A stretch of DNA of 64,000 nt from Symbiodinium natans (lineage: Eukaryota > Sar > Dinophyceae > Suessiales > Symbiodiniaceae), in assembly GCA_905221605.1 (NCBI GenBank), contig CAJNDS010002126.1, positions 62,501 to 126,500 of the forward strand. The letters run 5' to 3'. A program made the position numbers and the translations under genes. Below, one piece after another: positions 12,001 to 20,444 of this stretch. The stretch's first letter is position 1, and the number at the start of each line of letters is the position of its first letter. Below the pieces are notes generated by a model. That model was given only the letters and a program-made list of their open reading frames with translations, searched no databases and had not been told where the DNA came from.

Positions 12001-15000
12001 CCGACATAACATCCTAAGACTCGCAGCTTCCTGAGCTAAAACAGCCTGAAAGGTCCGCTGCCGCTCGGGTGTACTAAAAACCCTAAACCCTAAACCCTAA
12101 AAGCATTCTACCAGGCTTGGCACCCAAGTTTTGGCACTCGCTACCTGTTCCATGGGCCAAGCAGCTCCCAGAAAGGCGTTGGTCGTGGTGTAGGCTGACC
12201 TGACGAAAACCCTAAACCCTAAACCCTGAAAACCCTGAAAACCCTGAAAACCCTGAAAACCCTGAAAACCCTGAAAACCCTGAAAACCGACCTTGCAATG
12301 ACAGGAGGTCTTGGGGCTTCCATGAAGTTCTGAAGCCAAATGCGTGCTCCTCCATGTTATGAAGTCTTTGGGGGTTTCAAGGCTTGTTGTTTGAGAGGGG
12401 GGGGGGGGGGGGGGGCGAGGAACGAACCCTAAACCCCAAACCCTAAACCCTAACCCCAAACCCCAAACCCCTAAAAACCCTAAACCCTAAACCCTAACCC
12501 CTAAACCCTAAACCCTAAACCCTAATTAAACCCTAAACCCAAGCCGGGATGTGGGGACACCCTGGGTTTTAGGGTTTAGGGTTTAGGGTTTAGGGTTTAG
12601 GGTTCTTCTTGCTGTCAGGCCCCCGCAGAAACCCCCAGCAGGCCCATACTGAAGAATCCCTAAACCCTAAACCTTAAACCCTACACTATTTGCTTAAGAA
12701 CCCACCCCCCCCCCTCCCCCCCCCAACAAAAAAAAGGAATATTATTCACACATAATGGCAATATTGGGATTAATAGTTTAATACCTTTTTCGGGGTTGTT
12801 AAGGGTTTAGGTTTAGGGTTTAGGGTTTAGGGTTTAGGGCTTACATAATTTAGGGTTTGTAGGCCTTCTTGGGTTGAGAGTGTTAGGGGTTTTGGGTTGC
12901 CCAGTCATCGAGGAAGGCGCCAGTATGTGGTGTACGCCGCGGAGAGCCGGAAGACGATCACGAAAGTGACGAAGCCGCTGAAGCCTGAACACTGAAAGGT
13001 CTCAGAGGGGAAACAAAAAAGGGTTTAGGGTTTAGGGTTTCGGGTTTAGGGTTTAAGGAAAAGTCCCAGGCTTAGGGGGGGGTAAGGGCTTCAGAGTTAA
13101 GGGTTTAGAGTTTAGACACACCCTAGACCCTCCAAGACATATAAGCTGTAAACCCGCAACCCCCCCAAAGACATGGCAGCCAAACCTCAAAAACTACAAG
13201 ACGTACATGCCCTAAGCCCGTAAACCAAGAAGCCTTAAACCCTAAACCCTAAACCCTTAACCCTACTCTACACCCTAAACCCTAAGCCCTGAACCCTGAA
13301 CCCGAACCAACCCTACTAAGCTCTAAACATTACCTAAACCCTGAACGCCCTACACCAAGCAAACCCTAAACCCTAAACCCTAAACCCTAAACCCTAAACC
13401 CTAAAACCCCTAACCCACAGCCCGACGAAGGCCTACTCAAGCCTTTAGCCCAAGAGACCACTCCAGGGGTTCCCATCCACCAGGAAGTAGAAGCCGGTGA
13501 CGAAGTCCTTCTAGAGGGTTAAGGGTTTAGGGTTAAGGGTTTAGGGTTCAGGGTTTAGGGTTTAGGGTTTAGGGTTTAGGGTTTAGGGGGGTTAACAGGG
13601 GGGCTTGGGGGAAGGGATCCTCGCGAAAAGCCTCAACCCTACGCTTGGTTAGGGTCAGCGTCTTCTCAGGACCTGTCTGCATTCGAATCGCGGGGAGGTT
13701 CCCCCGTTAAACCCTAAACCCTAAACCCTAAACCCAAAAGCCCTAAACCCTAAACCGGCTAGGGTAATCAAGCTTGTCCAGGATGCTATTCGTAACAAAG
13801 GGAGTTTTGCGGGCACGATGCCCGAAACAAGCCGCAAAAACCAACGAAACCCTACAAAGCCCTAGACCCTAAGACAGGAACAACGCCGCGCGTCCTCCCT
13901 CTCCTTGCCAAACACAGCATTCCTTGGCAGCCCAGAAACCATGTCATACCACCGGCACCCTTTTTGGGTTGGTTTCTAAACCCTAAACCCTAAACCCTAA
14001 ACCCTAAACCCTAAACCCTAAACCCTAAACCCTAAACCCTAAACCCTAAACCCTAAACCCTAAACCCTAAACCCTAAACCAAGCAAAAAGGGAAAAGGGT
14101 ACCACCGGGCTACCAAGATTCTGGTGGAGGAGCTTCAGACCGACGGCGAGGAGCGCCAGAGGGAACACCACCATGAAGCCTCGTAACCCTAAACCCTAAA
14201 CCCTAAACCCTAAACCCTAAACCCTAAACCCTAAACCCCAAACCCCCCCCCCCCCCCCCCCCCCCCAAACAAAAAAAAAAGGGATCCCACGGTGTGAAGG
14301 GTATAATACGGTTTTATCGTTGTTTTTGGGTTTGCAGGGTTTTTCGGGCTGTTCAATTGAGGGGTTGCAGGGTGTGGGTGTGTAGAGCTGAAAGGGGTGT
14401 TTTTACAGGCGTTACACGGTTTAGGGTTTAGGGTTTAGGGTTTAGAGGGCTTGTAGGGCTTAGGGGCTCAGGGTCTTTGGGCACAGCCTGTTTGGGCGGG
14501 GTCTATAACAGCCTTACGCTCTGGGCTTGTTGGGTTCAGGCCTCGGGGAGGGCAAGGGATCAAGAAAGTATGTCAGAGATGCCACGCCCTAAACCAGAAT
14601 GCCCTAAACCCTAAACCCTAGACCCTAGACCCTAAACCCTAAACCCTAAACCCTCAATCCTAAACCCTAAACCCTAAATCCTAAACCATAAGCCCGAAGC
14701 CCATACTCCGAAGCCCTAAGCTCCTTCTTGACAAGCTGGTCTACGGTCTGAGTTAGCGGCATGTATCTCAAAACCCAATTTAGGGGTTTGCGAAAATGAG
14801 GAAACCTAATATAGACCCCTTAGTAGTAGGATTCCCGATTTTTTGAGGACCCCAACAAGGTACCCCTAATATCGTACCCTAAACCCTAAACCCTAAACCC
14901 CAAGTTTGAGACCAAGCAGAGAACGTTGGTCCTCGGGTATCCTTTGTGTACGGTGAGGGCGTCCAAGCTGCAACAAAGCTAGGTGGCCCAGTACTCAGAG

Positions 15001-15698
15001 AGCTTTGGCTGTCCAATACTGGGATGGGTGACGCCCTAAACCCTAAACCCTAAACCCGAAACCCTAAACCCTAAACCCTAAACCCTACACCCTATTACGG
15101 GCTTTGGGGGGGGAGACTCAGCAAGGCTGCATCTTGGGAAGACGCTGCCAGTGAGCTGAAAAGCCAGATGCCAGTTCCTCGGCTTGCACCGGGCGAAACA
15201 AAAGGGGCCTAAAAATGACTAGATTGAGGGTTTAGGGTTTAGGGTTTAGGGTTTAGGGTTGAGGGTTTAGGGTTGAGGGTTGAGGGTTTAGGGTTGCTTT
15301 TGGGGGGTTCTTATAGCATCATTTGTAGTTTATAGTAGAGTTATGAAGGGACCATAATGGAATACTCCTAGAAGTTATTCCGACACCTATGTTATTATCA
15401 TGAAAACTTTAAAACTTTTCCTGCATCCCAGCACAAAAGAGAGAGAAAGAGAGAGAGAGAGAGAGACCTTTACAGGCGTGCTAAGCATATACTGACCCGC
15501 AGTGAGCCCTAAGTCCTCATTCCAAGCGCCGTTCTCAAAATTGTTTTGGCACGCAGGCGTAACCCTAAACCCTAAACCCTAAACCCTAAACCCTAAACCC
15601 TAAGTGGCAGCGAAAGTTGCCTGACACCTGCCGACTCACTTGCCGCAACGGCGAAAACCATGTCGGATATCAAGCCGTAGCTGCCGTGTCGTTGAAAC
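1..15698 (-). CDS. Bestrophin-like anion channel gene, 15 exons read, telomeric-repeat introns, 3' end outside window
   Basis: Fifteen short exons read on the minus strand give, in family order: an RHGS N-terminal helix, a first membrane helix, the TM2 signature (FVIVFR then AAYTTYW), the D-W-x-x-A-A-x-x-x-A-F-C segment, the YHWIQQL helix, VSRVLGELSSGM, FNFPYAQ, another membrane helix, and LENPF with an acidic tail matching the Ca-clasp region of animal bestrophins (INPFGEDDDD). Bestrophins form pentameric chloride/bicarbonate channels in membranes; some algal ones sit in thylakoids. Eleven of 14 exon junctions keep phase. Phase fails at 14114/13507, 9223/8382 and 3319/623, where family residues also seem missing, so small exons there were not found. 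Donors are GC, GT or GA and acceptors AG|G. Introns are mainly TTTAGGG/CCCTAAA. The family call is secure; individual splice sites are my inference. Confidence 0.85.
561..623 (-). CDS. Bestrophin exon: last membrane helix
   Basis: This 63-nt exon encodes EWVSGAFIFTFVQLFFIWTL plus E, a membrane helix directly preceding the ENPF motif as expected for the family. The acceptor is CACCAG|GAA and the donor CTCGAG|GCTCG (GC type). It is flanked on the plus strand by (CCCTAAA)n on the left (442-552) and degenerate TTTAGGG on the right. The upstream junction to 3319 is out of phase, suggesting a missing exon between. Confidence 0.8.
2215..2560 (-). other. GC-rich island with open minus-strand frames, gene content unclear
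   Basis: Two minus-strand frames look protein-like: one reads QNSEQNVESGGIEFTKNIAP and onward, the other TVEFDSEGRRRTEKFTRN. AG|G acceptors are not well placed for either. The island lies in the large gap between bestrophin exons 3319 and 623, where an exon appears to be missing, but neither frame resembles the family. Confidence 0.25.
3319..3398 (-). CDS. Bestrophin exon: FNFPYAQ motif
   Basis: Reads HATTQFNFPYAQTCKWLLVL and onward. PFPFPYAQ is one of the most diagnostic bestrophin motifs, here FNFPYAQ. The acceptor is CTCTGAG|GCAC; the donor is probably CCGG|GCTAG, but its exact place is uncertain. CCCTAAA-type repeats lie on the left and a long TTTAGGG array (3434-3606) on the right. Confidence 0.85.
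3781..4110. repeat. Array of 8-bp variant CCCCTAAA
   Basis: About 330 bp made mostly of CCCCTAAA, with a few 7-bp units at both ends and one expanded CCCCCC. A shorter tract of the same variant occurs at 9110-9185. The variant unit differs by one C from the telomeric heptamer and has been homogenised locally. Confidence 0.9.
4934..4973 (-). CDS. Bestrophin exon: GMSKFGDAKK segment
   Basis: This 40-nt exon encodes MSKFGDAKKRPG between split codons. It follows ELSSG directly and matches the family pattern ELS-x-G-M-x-x-Y/F-x-x-A-x-K. It enters in phase 1 from 6394 and leaves in phase 2 into 3398, both consistent. The acceptor is CCCCAG|GCATG and the donor GGCTG|GCAAG. It sits alone between a CCCTAAA block (4620-4920) and a TTTAGGG block (4990-5050). 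Confidence 0.75.
6394..6428 (-). CDS. Bestrophin exon: VSRVLGELSSG motif
   Basis: This 35-nt exon encodes MVSRVLGELSS, corresponding to the family motif P-P-I-x-S-R-V-x-Q-E-L-S-x-G. The acceptor is ACCAAG|GATGG and the donor TTCAG|GCACC (GC). Phase 2 in and phase 1 out agree with both neighbours. CCCTAAA repeats (6310-6375) are on the left and TTTAGGG (6455-6488) on the right. Confidence 0.8.
7282..7295 (-). CDS. Possible bestrophin micro-exon (14 nt)
   Basis: The island 7244-7316 between CCCTAAA and TTTAGGG arrays can be spliced after GCCGAG|GCC and before GG|GTCCTGG, giving A-S-D-L plus a split glycine. This restores phase between the exons at 7617 and 6428. Longer readings of the same island are also open, so the limits are a guess. 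The island also contains an imperfect 11-bp inverted repeat (7244-7254 with 7289-7300). Confidence 0.35.
7617..7685 (-). CDS. Bestrophin exon: YHWIQQL helix
   Basis: This 69-nt exon encodes VDLCYHWIQQLVVDSSSVAH followed by TKE, matching the W-I-Q-x-L helix that precedes the SRV/ELS motif in bestrophins. The acceptor is CACAAG|GTG and the donor AAGGAG|GCTGA (GC). Phase 0 at both ends. Flanked by CCCTAAA (7500-7610) and TTTAGGG (7740-7790). Confidence 0.8.
8343..8382 (-). CDS. Bestrophin exon: GIDQTSLATL segment
   Basis: Reads NSGGIDQTSLATL after GTGAG|GAAC. The pattern G-I-D-x-x-S-L-x-x-L sits before the YHWIQQL helix, as I remember from dinoflagellate bestrophins. A GA donor (CTG|GACGG) gives phase 0 into 7685; a GC donor four bases further is an alternative but breaks phase. 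Its upstream junction to 9223 is out of phase, so an exon is probably missed between them. CCCTAAA on the left, TTTAGGG on the right. Confidence 0.6.
9223..9264 (-). CDS. Bestrophin exon: LLTLRHG helix
   Basis: This 42-nt exon encodes VWGLLTLRHGRTAG after CATCAG|GTG. It fits the short L-x-S-L-x-H-G helix expected after the AFC segment. The donor is CGGG|GTTTGGGGTTTAGGG, so telomere-like sequence starts directly at the splice site. It joins 11207 in phase 0. Other frames of this island are open too, hence the moderate confidence. Confidence 0.55.
11207..11278 (-). CDS. Bestrophin exon: DWSGAAASAVAFC segment
   Basis: This 72-nt exon encodes DWSGAAASAVAFCRGTDASE then VEVE. A D/E-W-x-x-A-A-x-x-x-A-F-C segment follows TM2 in the dinoflagellate bestrophins I remember. 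The acceptor is GATCAG|GAC and the donor GTGGAG|GTGCC, phase 0 at both ends. It stands between a CCCTAAA block (11100-11195) and a TTTAGGG block (11298-11396). Confidence 0.75.
11839..11861 (-). CDS. Possible bestrophin micro-exon (23 nt)
   Basis: The only non-telomeric sequence between 11630-11827 and 11890-11935 contains a pyrimidine tract, the acceptor TTGAAG|GAG and the donor GCAAG|GCCTC 23 nt later. Spliced, it links the TM2 exon (phase 1) to the AFC exon (phase 0) in frame as V-S-A-S-P-G-K. It is supported by phase and position only. Confidence 0.5.
12225..12287. repeat. (CCCTGAAAA)n short tandem repeat
   Basis: Seven tandem 9-bp units derived from a telomere-like CCCTGAA followed by extra A residues, next to ordinary CCCTAAA units. 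It illustrates local expansion of variant repeats. Confidence 0.8.
12919..12984 (-). CDS. Bestrophin exon: TM2 signature
   Basis: Reads FSGFVTFVIVFRLSAAYTTY then W. The family signature in TM2 is F-R-x-x-x-A-Y-x-R-W/F-W, which lines the pore neck; here it is FRLSAAYTTYW. The acceptor is TTCAG|GCTTC and the donor TGGC|GCCTT (GC) or, nine bases on, C|GATGA. It enters in phase 1 from 13459, as required. Unusually, TTTAGGG-type repeats lie on both sides of this exon. Confidence 0.85.
13459..13507 (-). CDS. Bestrophin exon: DFVTGFYFLVDGNPW segment
   Basis: This 49-nt exon encodes DFVTGFYFLVDGNPWS, immediately upstream of TM2. The acceptor is TAGAAG|GAC and the donor GAGTG|GTCTC; phase 1 into 12984 is correct. 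The junction with 14114 upstream is not in phase, suggesting an undetected micro-exon. CCCTAAA on the left (13368-13412), TTTAGGG on the right (13525-13590). Confidence 0.7.
14114..14179 (-). CDS. Bestrophin exon: first membrane helix
   Basis: Encodes FMVVFPLALLAVGLKLLHQN then L, a clear hydrophobic helix ending in L-K-L-L-H-Q as expected for TM1. The acceptor is TTACGAG|GCTTC and the donor CTTG|GTAGC. Entry phase 1 matches 15628. A 100-bp pure CCCTAAA array (13976-14079) lies just downstream in the sense direction. Confidence 0.75.
14243..14266. repeat. 24-base C homopolymer at the end of a CCCTAAA block
   Basis: A CCCTAAA array (14183-14245) runs directly into 24 C residues followed by an A-rich stretch. 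Similar C or G runs end other blocks (12398-12415, 17187-17209, 44710-44723). Length should be treated cautiously, as homopolymers are error-prone. Confidence 0.7.
14972..15032 (+). ncRNA. Possible 5S rRNA 3'-half fragment
   Basis: TACTGGGATGGGTGAC at 15017-15032 matches the conserved helix IV/loop E segment of eukaryotic 5S rRNA (GUACU-x-GGAUGGGUGACC). Upstream GCTTTGGCTG could be the preceding stem. The expected 5' half and the terminal stem are absent, and the island runs straight into CCCTAAA, so at best this is a truncated relic. A minus-strand protein frame is also open across it. Confidence 0.3.
15628..15698 (-). CDS. Bestrophin exon: N-terminal RHGS segment
   Basis: Reads FQRHGSYGLISDMVFAVAAS then ESA. 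R-x-G-S before the first helix is a usual bestrophin N-terminal feature. The acceptor is AGAAG|GTTT and the donor GGCAG|GTGTC; phase 1 into 14179 is correct. The upstream exon must end in phase 2; the island at 16.1 kb offers such a donor (CCGG|GCAG), but this is unproven. Confidence 0.65.
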
Positions 15699-16108
15699 CT
15701 TCTTGCTCTTCAACTGCTCAGTGACTGGGGAACCCAAAAAACCCGAAACCCTAAACCCTAAACCCTGAACCCTAAACCCTAAACCCTGAACCCTAAACCC
15801 TGAACCCTAAACCCTAAACCCTAAACCCTAAACTTGCTGTGAGTGCGGTCCAACAGCTCGTCTTCGGTACACTGCGTGGAGTCTTAGTTGTTGTCCAGTA
15901 TCCTAGGGAACTGAAGGTTAACCTCCTGGGTTTATATACGGGTTCTAGAGAAACTCCAAAAGTTCAGGGTTACCTAGTCCCAATACTCGGGAGTTGTAAG
16001 CACCCGAAAAATGGGGACCCTAGCCGGAACTAGCTACTAAGTCCGCCCATCCTCGAAGCGAGTCCTAAACCCTAAACCCTAAACCCTAAACCCCAAACCC
16101 TAAACCCT

Positions 16109-16187
16109 GTCTCCCTTGGCGTCAAGCTTCGGCTGCCCGGCCTTCCATCCATAGTCGATCATGATGCCGAAGTCGAGAAGAGAGTTT
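16109..16187 (-). CDS. Coding-like island, possibly the exon upstream of the bestrophin N-terminus
   Basis: An open frame reads LLDFGIMIDYGWKAGQPKLD and onward with an internal ATG at 16162. No AG|G acceptor is visible before it, so it may hold the start codon. A GC donor within it (GCCGG|GCAG) has the phase 2 needed by 15698. It stands between CCCTAAA (16064-16106) and TTTAGGG (16188-16230) blocks. Confidence 0.45.
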
Positions 16188-17316
16188 AAGGTTTAGGGTT
16201 TAGGGATTTTGGGTTTAGGGTTTCGGGATCTAGGGATTTCTGGTTTTAGGGGTTTAGGCGTTTAGGGGTTTAGGGCAGCTTAGCTTAGGTTAGCGTTTCT
16301 AGGGCGCAAGGCTAAGCATTTAGTGGCCTTTGGCTTGGCATGGGGTTTCCGGGCTCAGTACCCGTCGCGGTCCCGATTCTGGTGCTTGCTTCAGGAGGTC
16401 TGCAAACTCTCGAACCGGGCTTAGGGTTAGGGTTGAAAGGGCCTAGGCATGTTTTAGGGGTCCTGACCTTGGGACGGATGGTATATAGCTGGCGACGATG
16501 CCGCACGCAAAGGTCTCTGAGAGCCGTGGAAGCTATATGCCAGCAGGAGGGGAAGCATGATTATTGGGTCGAAGGAGACCCTCGCACATTGGTTGACGCA
16601 AATCTTAACTGTGCGAACTTCTGTGGTGCCCTACGCTGGATTATAGGGTTCTTAAGGGAGGCTGGTTAATGGGGCTAGGTACCTAGGGAACCTTAAGGAA
16701 GCTTAGAGAGGCTTAGGGAGCAGGTGGGGAGTATTACGGAACTTTGTGTTACACACCCGCCTGCACGCCCTAAACCTGAAACCCTAAACCCTAAACCCCA
16801 AGCCCTAAACCCCAAACCCCAAACCCTAAACCCTATACCCCCCTTGATCCTCCCTCCCTTAAGACCCTGTAGCCAAACGGAGACGCCTGATGTGGCCTGC
16901 AGGTTGGATACCTCCCCTCCCCTCTCCCGCCTCGAAACATTATGCGATTGTCATCCCAACACCCCCTTAACCCTAACCCCTTCGTCCTCTTCGCCCTAAG
17001 GCCCGTAAGAACCCCCTTAACCCTTAACCCAAAACCCTAAATCCTAAACCCTAACCCTAATCCGGGTTAACATAAGCGCAACATTCATGTAAGCTTTCCC
17101 CGCCAACCCTTAGGGTTCGGGTTTATGGTTAAACCTCAGAACTCGAAACACTGCTCTAAGGCGTAAAGCCTGAACCCTCAACCCTGACCGAAGCCCCCCC
17201 CCCCCCCCCGCTCATCCCCTCGCCCTCCTCAAAATGGAGCTCCCATAGGTGTGTAAACCCTGAACACTAAACCCTAAAGTGAAACACATGCACTTTAACA
17301 TGTAAACAAATGTGCA

Positions 17317-17410
17317 TATGTATACATATATATATATACATACACGTACGTATGTATACATAAGTGATAAAATGTCTCTATATATATATATATATACATG
17401 TGTATATACG
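17317..17410. repeat. TA/TATACA microsatellite
   Basis: Alternating TA with ACATA interruptions over about 90 bp, in the spacer between telomere-like blocks. Comparable tracts lie at 48650-48690 and 61108-61240. Confidence 0.8.
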
Positions 17411-17584
17411 TTATAAACCCTGAACCCTGAACCCCAAATCCTGAACCCTACATTTCGGGATTCTCACGGTCCTTAATAGAGATTCTCGTACCCCCTACTC
17501 TAGTCCCCATTAAGGACTGTTACAACTTACAACCCTAAACCCTAAACCCTAAACCCTAAACCCTAAACCCTAAACCCTCTACAT

Positions 17585-17692
17585 CCATCCCTCTCGTGCT
17601 GTGGCGGCCTTTGGGGTGGCGATCACCGCCTCGGGCCACTCCTCGGAGTCTGGCGCGCCTTTTGACGGTGCTGTGATCGAAGAAGAAGGGTC
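17585..17692 (-). CDS. Coding-like island between telomeric blocks
   Basis: One minus-strand frame stays open through the island, reading SKGAPDSEEWPEAVIATPKA and onward. An AG|G acceptor at CCGAG|GAG (17641) is possible. GC-rich and third-position biased, unlike the neighbouring repeats. Flanked by CCCTAAA (17530-17577) and TTTAGGG (17697-17735). Family not recognised. Confidence 0.45.
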
Positions 17693-18340
17693 TAGGGTTT
17701 AGGGTTTAGGGTTTAGGGTTTAGGGTTTAGGTTTTAGGGGTGGTATGCTAGCAGACCCCTCCATCTCCTTGAAGGGTATGCCGCGGAGTAGGGTGAGAAT
17801 TGCATAGGTTTTAGGAGTTTTGTTTTTTTTTTTTTTGTACCTGGATCCTGAAGCCCTAAATAACCCAAAATCCGGATCATAGCCCTAAACCCTAACCCTA
17901 AACCCTAAACCCTAAACCCTAAACCCTAAACCCACAGATCAGATGGGCCCTACGCGGCGCTCCCGTTAGGGTTGAGGGTTTAAATTTAGGGTTTAGGGTT
18001 TTGGGGTTTAGGGTTGAAGCTTTAGGGTGGTGGCCCAAAACAATTCCCAGGGGAAGGCTTGAAGCCCTAAACCCTTAACCCTAAACACCAAAGACTCACG
18101 CAAGATAGAAACGCGCAATGTGCGCAATCCTTATGTGGGCGCGGAGCCCGGCGGCGCCCCCCTCTTTTTGTTCGGGTTGAGGGTTTAGGGTTTTCTGGGT
18201 AACAAATGTTGGCTAAAAGGGCTTCAAACAGGAGCCTTATGCGGATAGATACTGGGCATCCTACCTCCTAACTAACACACATTCTCTCCCATAAAGCCCT
18301 GAACCCTAAACCCTGAACCCTAAACCCTCAACCATATTTC

Positions 18341-18411
18341 CTGGTATCTTTCTGAGAACTCCGGGCAGGAGCCTCCGAGGGGGCTGTCGATGAACTCGGC
18401 GAGGTCACCAC
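18341..18411 (-). CDS. Coding-like exon between telomeric blocks
   Basis: After ATGAG|GTGG an open frame reads GDLAEFIDSPLGGSCPEFSE then RYQ, ending at a GA donor (CAG|GAAAT). Soluble, acidic, not recognised. CCCTAAA-type repeats on the left, degenerate TTTAGGG on the right. Confidence 0.45.
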
Positions 18412-19621
18412 CTCATGTAATCTTTAGGTTTAGAGTTTAGAGTTTAGGGTTAAGGGTTTAGGGTTTCAGGGATCAGGGTTTAGGGTTCAGGGTTTCAGGG
18501 ATTACGGACGTAGGAGTTTAGGGTTAATGTTAGGGTCACCTTTATAAACCGGGTGTCAATAGTGGCAACTTTTCCGGCCGGGATTTTTGCCCAAAAGTTT
18601 GTTTCATGAACAGTTTCCATTATGTTAGGCTGCCCCGAACCCTAAACCCCATTTTGAGGGGGGTCGTAATCAAAAAACGGGTGGTAATAGTGGAAACTTT
18701 TCCGGGAGAATTTCCCAAATGTGCTTCCGAGAGTACTCCTCTTTTCACTCGAGGCCGAGACCACACAGCTTCATTTTGCCGATCTCTTGAACCGGCTCCA
18801 GGCTCAGAAATCCTGATCTTCGTGGCTGACCGAAAAGCATCGATTTCTTCTTAAAATCCTTCTAAAAAACAGCTCCCGAACAAATCCGCCAAGGCTACCC
18901 CCCACGAGGCCTCGAAATCGTAATAATAAAGGGTGACATTAATAAAGTCCGGCGAACGGGGCGATGCCGGTCTGGGACTCTCTTCCATCAGCAAGCCTCT
19001 TTGGCTACTTACTGACAGCAATCCAGACCCAGCCCATCCCCCCCCCTTTACTATTACCACCCCGACCCCTTTCAAAGTTTGTTTGGACCCAGCGCCGGAA
19101 CAAATCCGGGGGGGGGGGGGGTTTATTAAAGCGACCTTAACATTAAGGGTTTAGGGTTTCAGGGTTGGAGATTTTGGCCTTTACGGGTTTTGAGCCTCTA
19201 GGGTAGTTATTGCTGAACCACACCCGCCCCAAAAAGCCAAACAGCCAAGTCACATGCTGCGATCGCACAAAAGAAACCAGCTCTCCACTTTGAGAACTTT
19301 GTAGCCAGCAATCATATGTGGCGTCCTTACTATAAGGGCAACCTTCTATTTGGGGATCCACATTCGGGGTCCCCCTAGTTTCGTAAGCCCTCATCTTGTG
19401 ATAAGGGCATCCTTTTTGGGAGGGGGTTGGTTACTGCAAATAACCACTCTATAAAACCTTATTTAGCCCCTATATACCTAAGTAGCCCCTAAAACCCTAA
19501 ACCCTAAACCCTAAACCCTAAACCCTAAACCCTAAACCCTAAACCCTAACGGCCCCTAAAGTCCCTTGTAAGGGAACCTCAACCCCTCCTGGCACCACTG
19601 GGCTACCAAGAGTAGGGTGGG

Positions 19622-19678
19622 AGCCCCCCAGATCGCCCCTTGTGGTGAACGTGACGAACTCTCCACAAGCAACCCGAA
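19622..19678 (-). CDS. Short coding-like island
   Basis: The minus-strand frame reads GEFVTFTTRGDLGGSHP with no stop. No convincing AG|G acceptor is seen at its start, so splice limits are unknown. It lies downstream of a CCCTAAA block (19494-19548). Confidence 0.3.
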
Positions 19679-20384
19679 ACCCGAAACCCGAAGCCCTAAA
19701 CCCTACACTCTAGCCCTAAACCCTAAACCCCTAAATCCTAAACCCTAAAACCTGCACTCTAGCCCTAAACCCTAAACACCCTAAACCCTAAACACTCGAA
19801 GGCACATTGCTTTCACAAGGATTCTAGGGCAGAGCTGTCAGAGTTGAAAGGGACTACGGGTTGTATGTGGGCCCCGAGGATGCTTTTAGTGAGGTATACA
19901 CTCCAAGGGTTTGGAGTTTAGGGTTTAGGGTTTAGGGTTTAGGGTTTAGGGTTTAGGGTTTAGGGCTTGGGTTCGTTCAGGGTTTTAGGGTTTTAGGGTT
20001 TTAGGATTTTAGGATTTTAGGGTTTTAGGGTTTTAGGGTCTTAGGGTTTAGGGCTTGGGTTCGGGCGCTAAACCAACAACCCTTGCATCCCAAACCATGC
20101 TAGGAAGGATAATGTCCCCTTTTGTAAGTAGGTACAGGGTTTAGGGTTTCGGGTTCAGGGTTAAAGGTTTAGGGCACTTGAAGTCGGGTTACGAGTAAGC
20201 CCTAAACCCTAAAACCCCTAAACTTTAAGCTTAAGCCCGCTTGGGGTTTAGGGTTTAGGGTTTAGGGTTTAGGGTTTAGGGTTTAGGGTTTAGGGTTTAG
20301 GGTTATAGGGCTTAGGGCTTAGGGCTTAGGGCTTAGGGTTTAGGACCCTAAACTTCAAGCTTAACCCCGCCACCCGCCCCTGCA

Positions 20385-20444
20385 CAGTCCGGGTCTGCGG
20401 CCAAGAATGACCGTCCCCGCGGGCTCAGCTGCAGGCGACGTCGC
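20385..20444 (-). CDS. Short coding-like exon
   Basis: After GCCAG|GCG an open frame reads ATSPAAEPAGTVILGRRPGL and onward. Low complexity (Ala/Pro), so weak evidence. Bounded on the right by TTTAGGG repeats that begin 10 bases from the acceptor. Confidence 0.35.

Noticed and set aside
16312-16669. Plus-strand frame of 109 codons
   Set aside because: An opposite-strand frame is also open, no family features, and every supported gene is on the minus strand.
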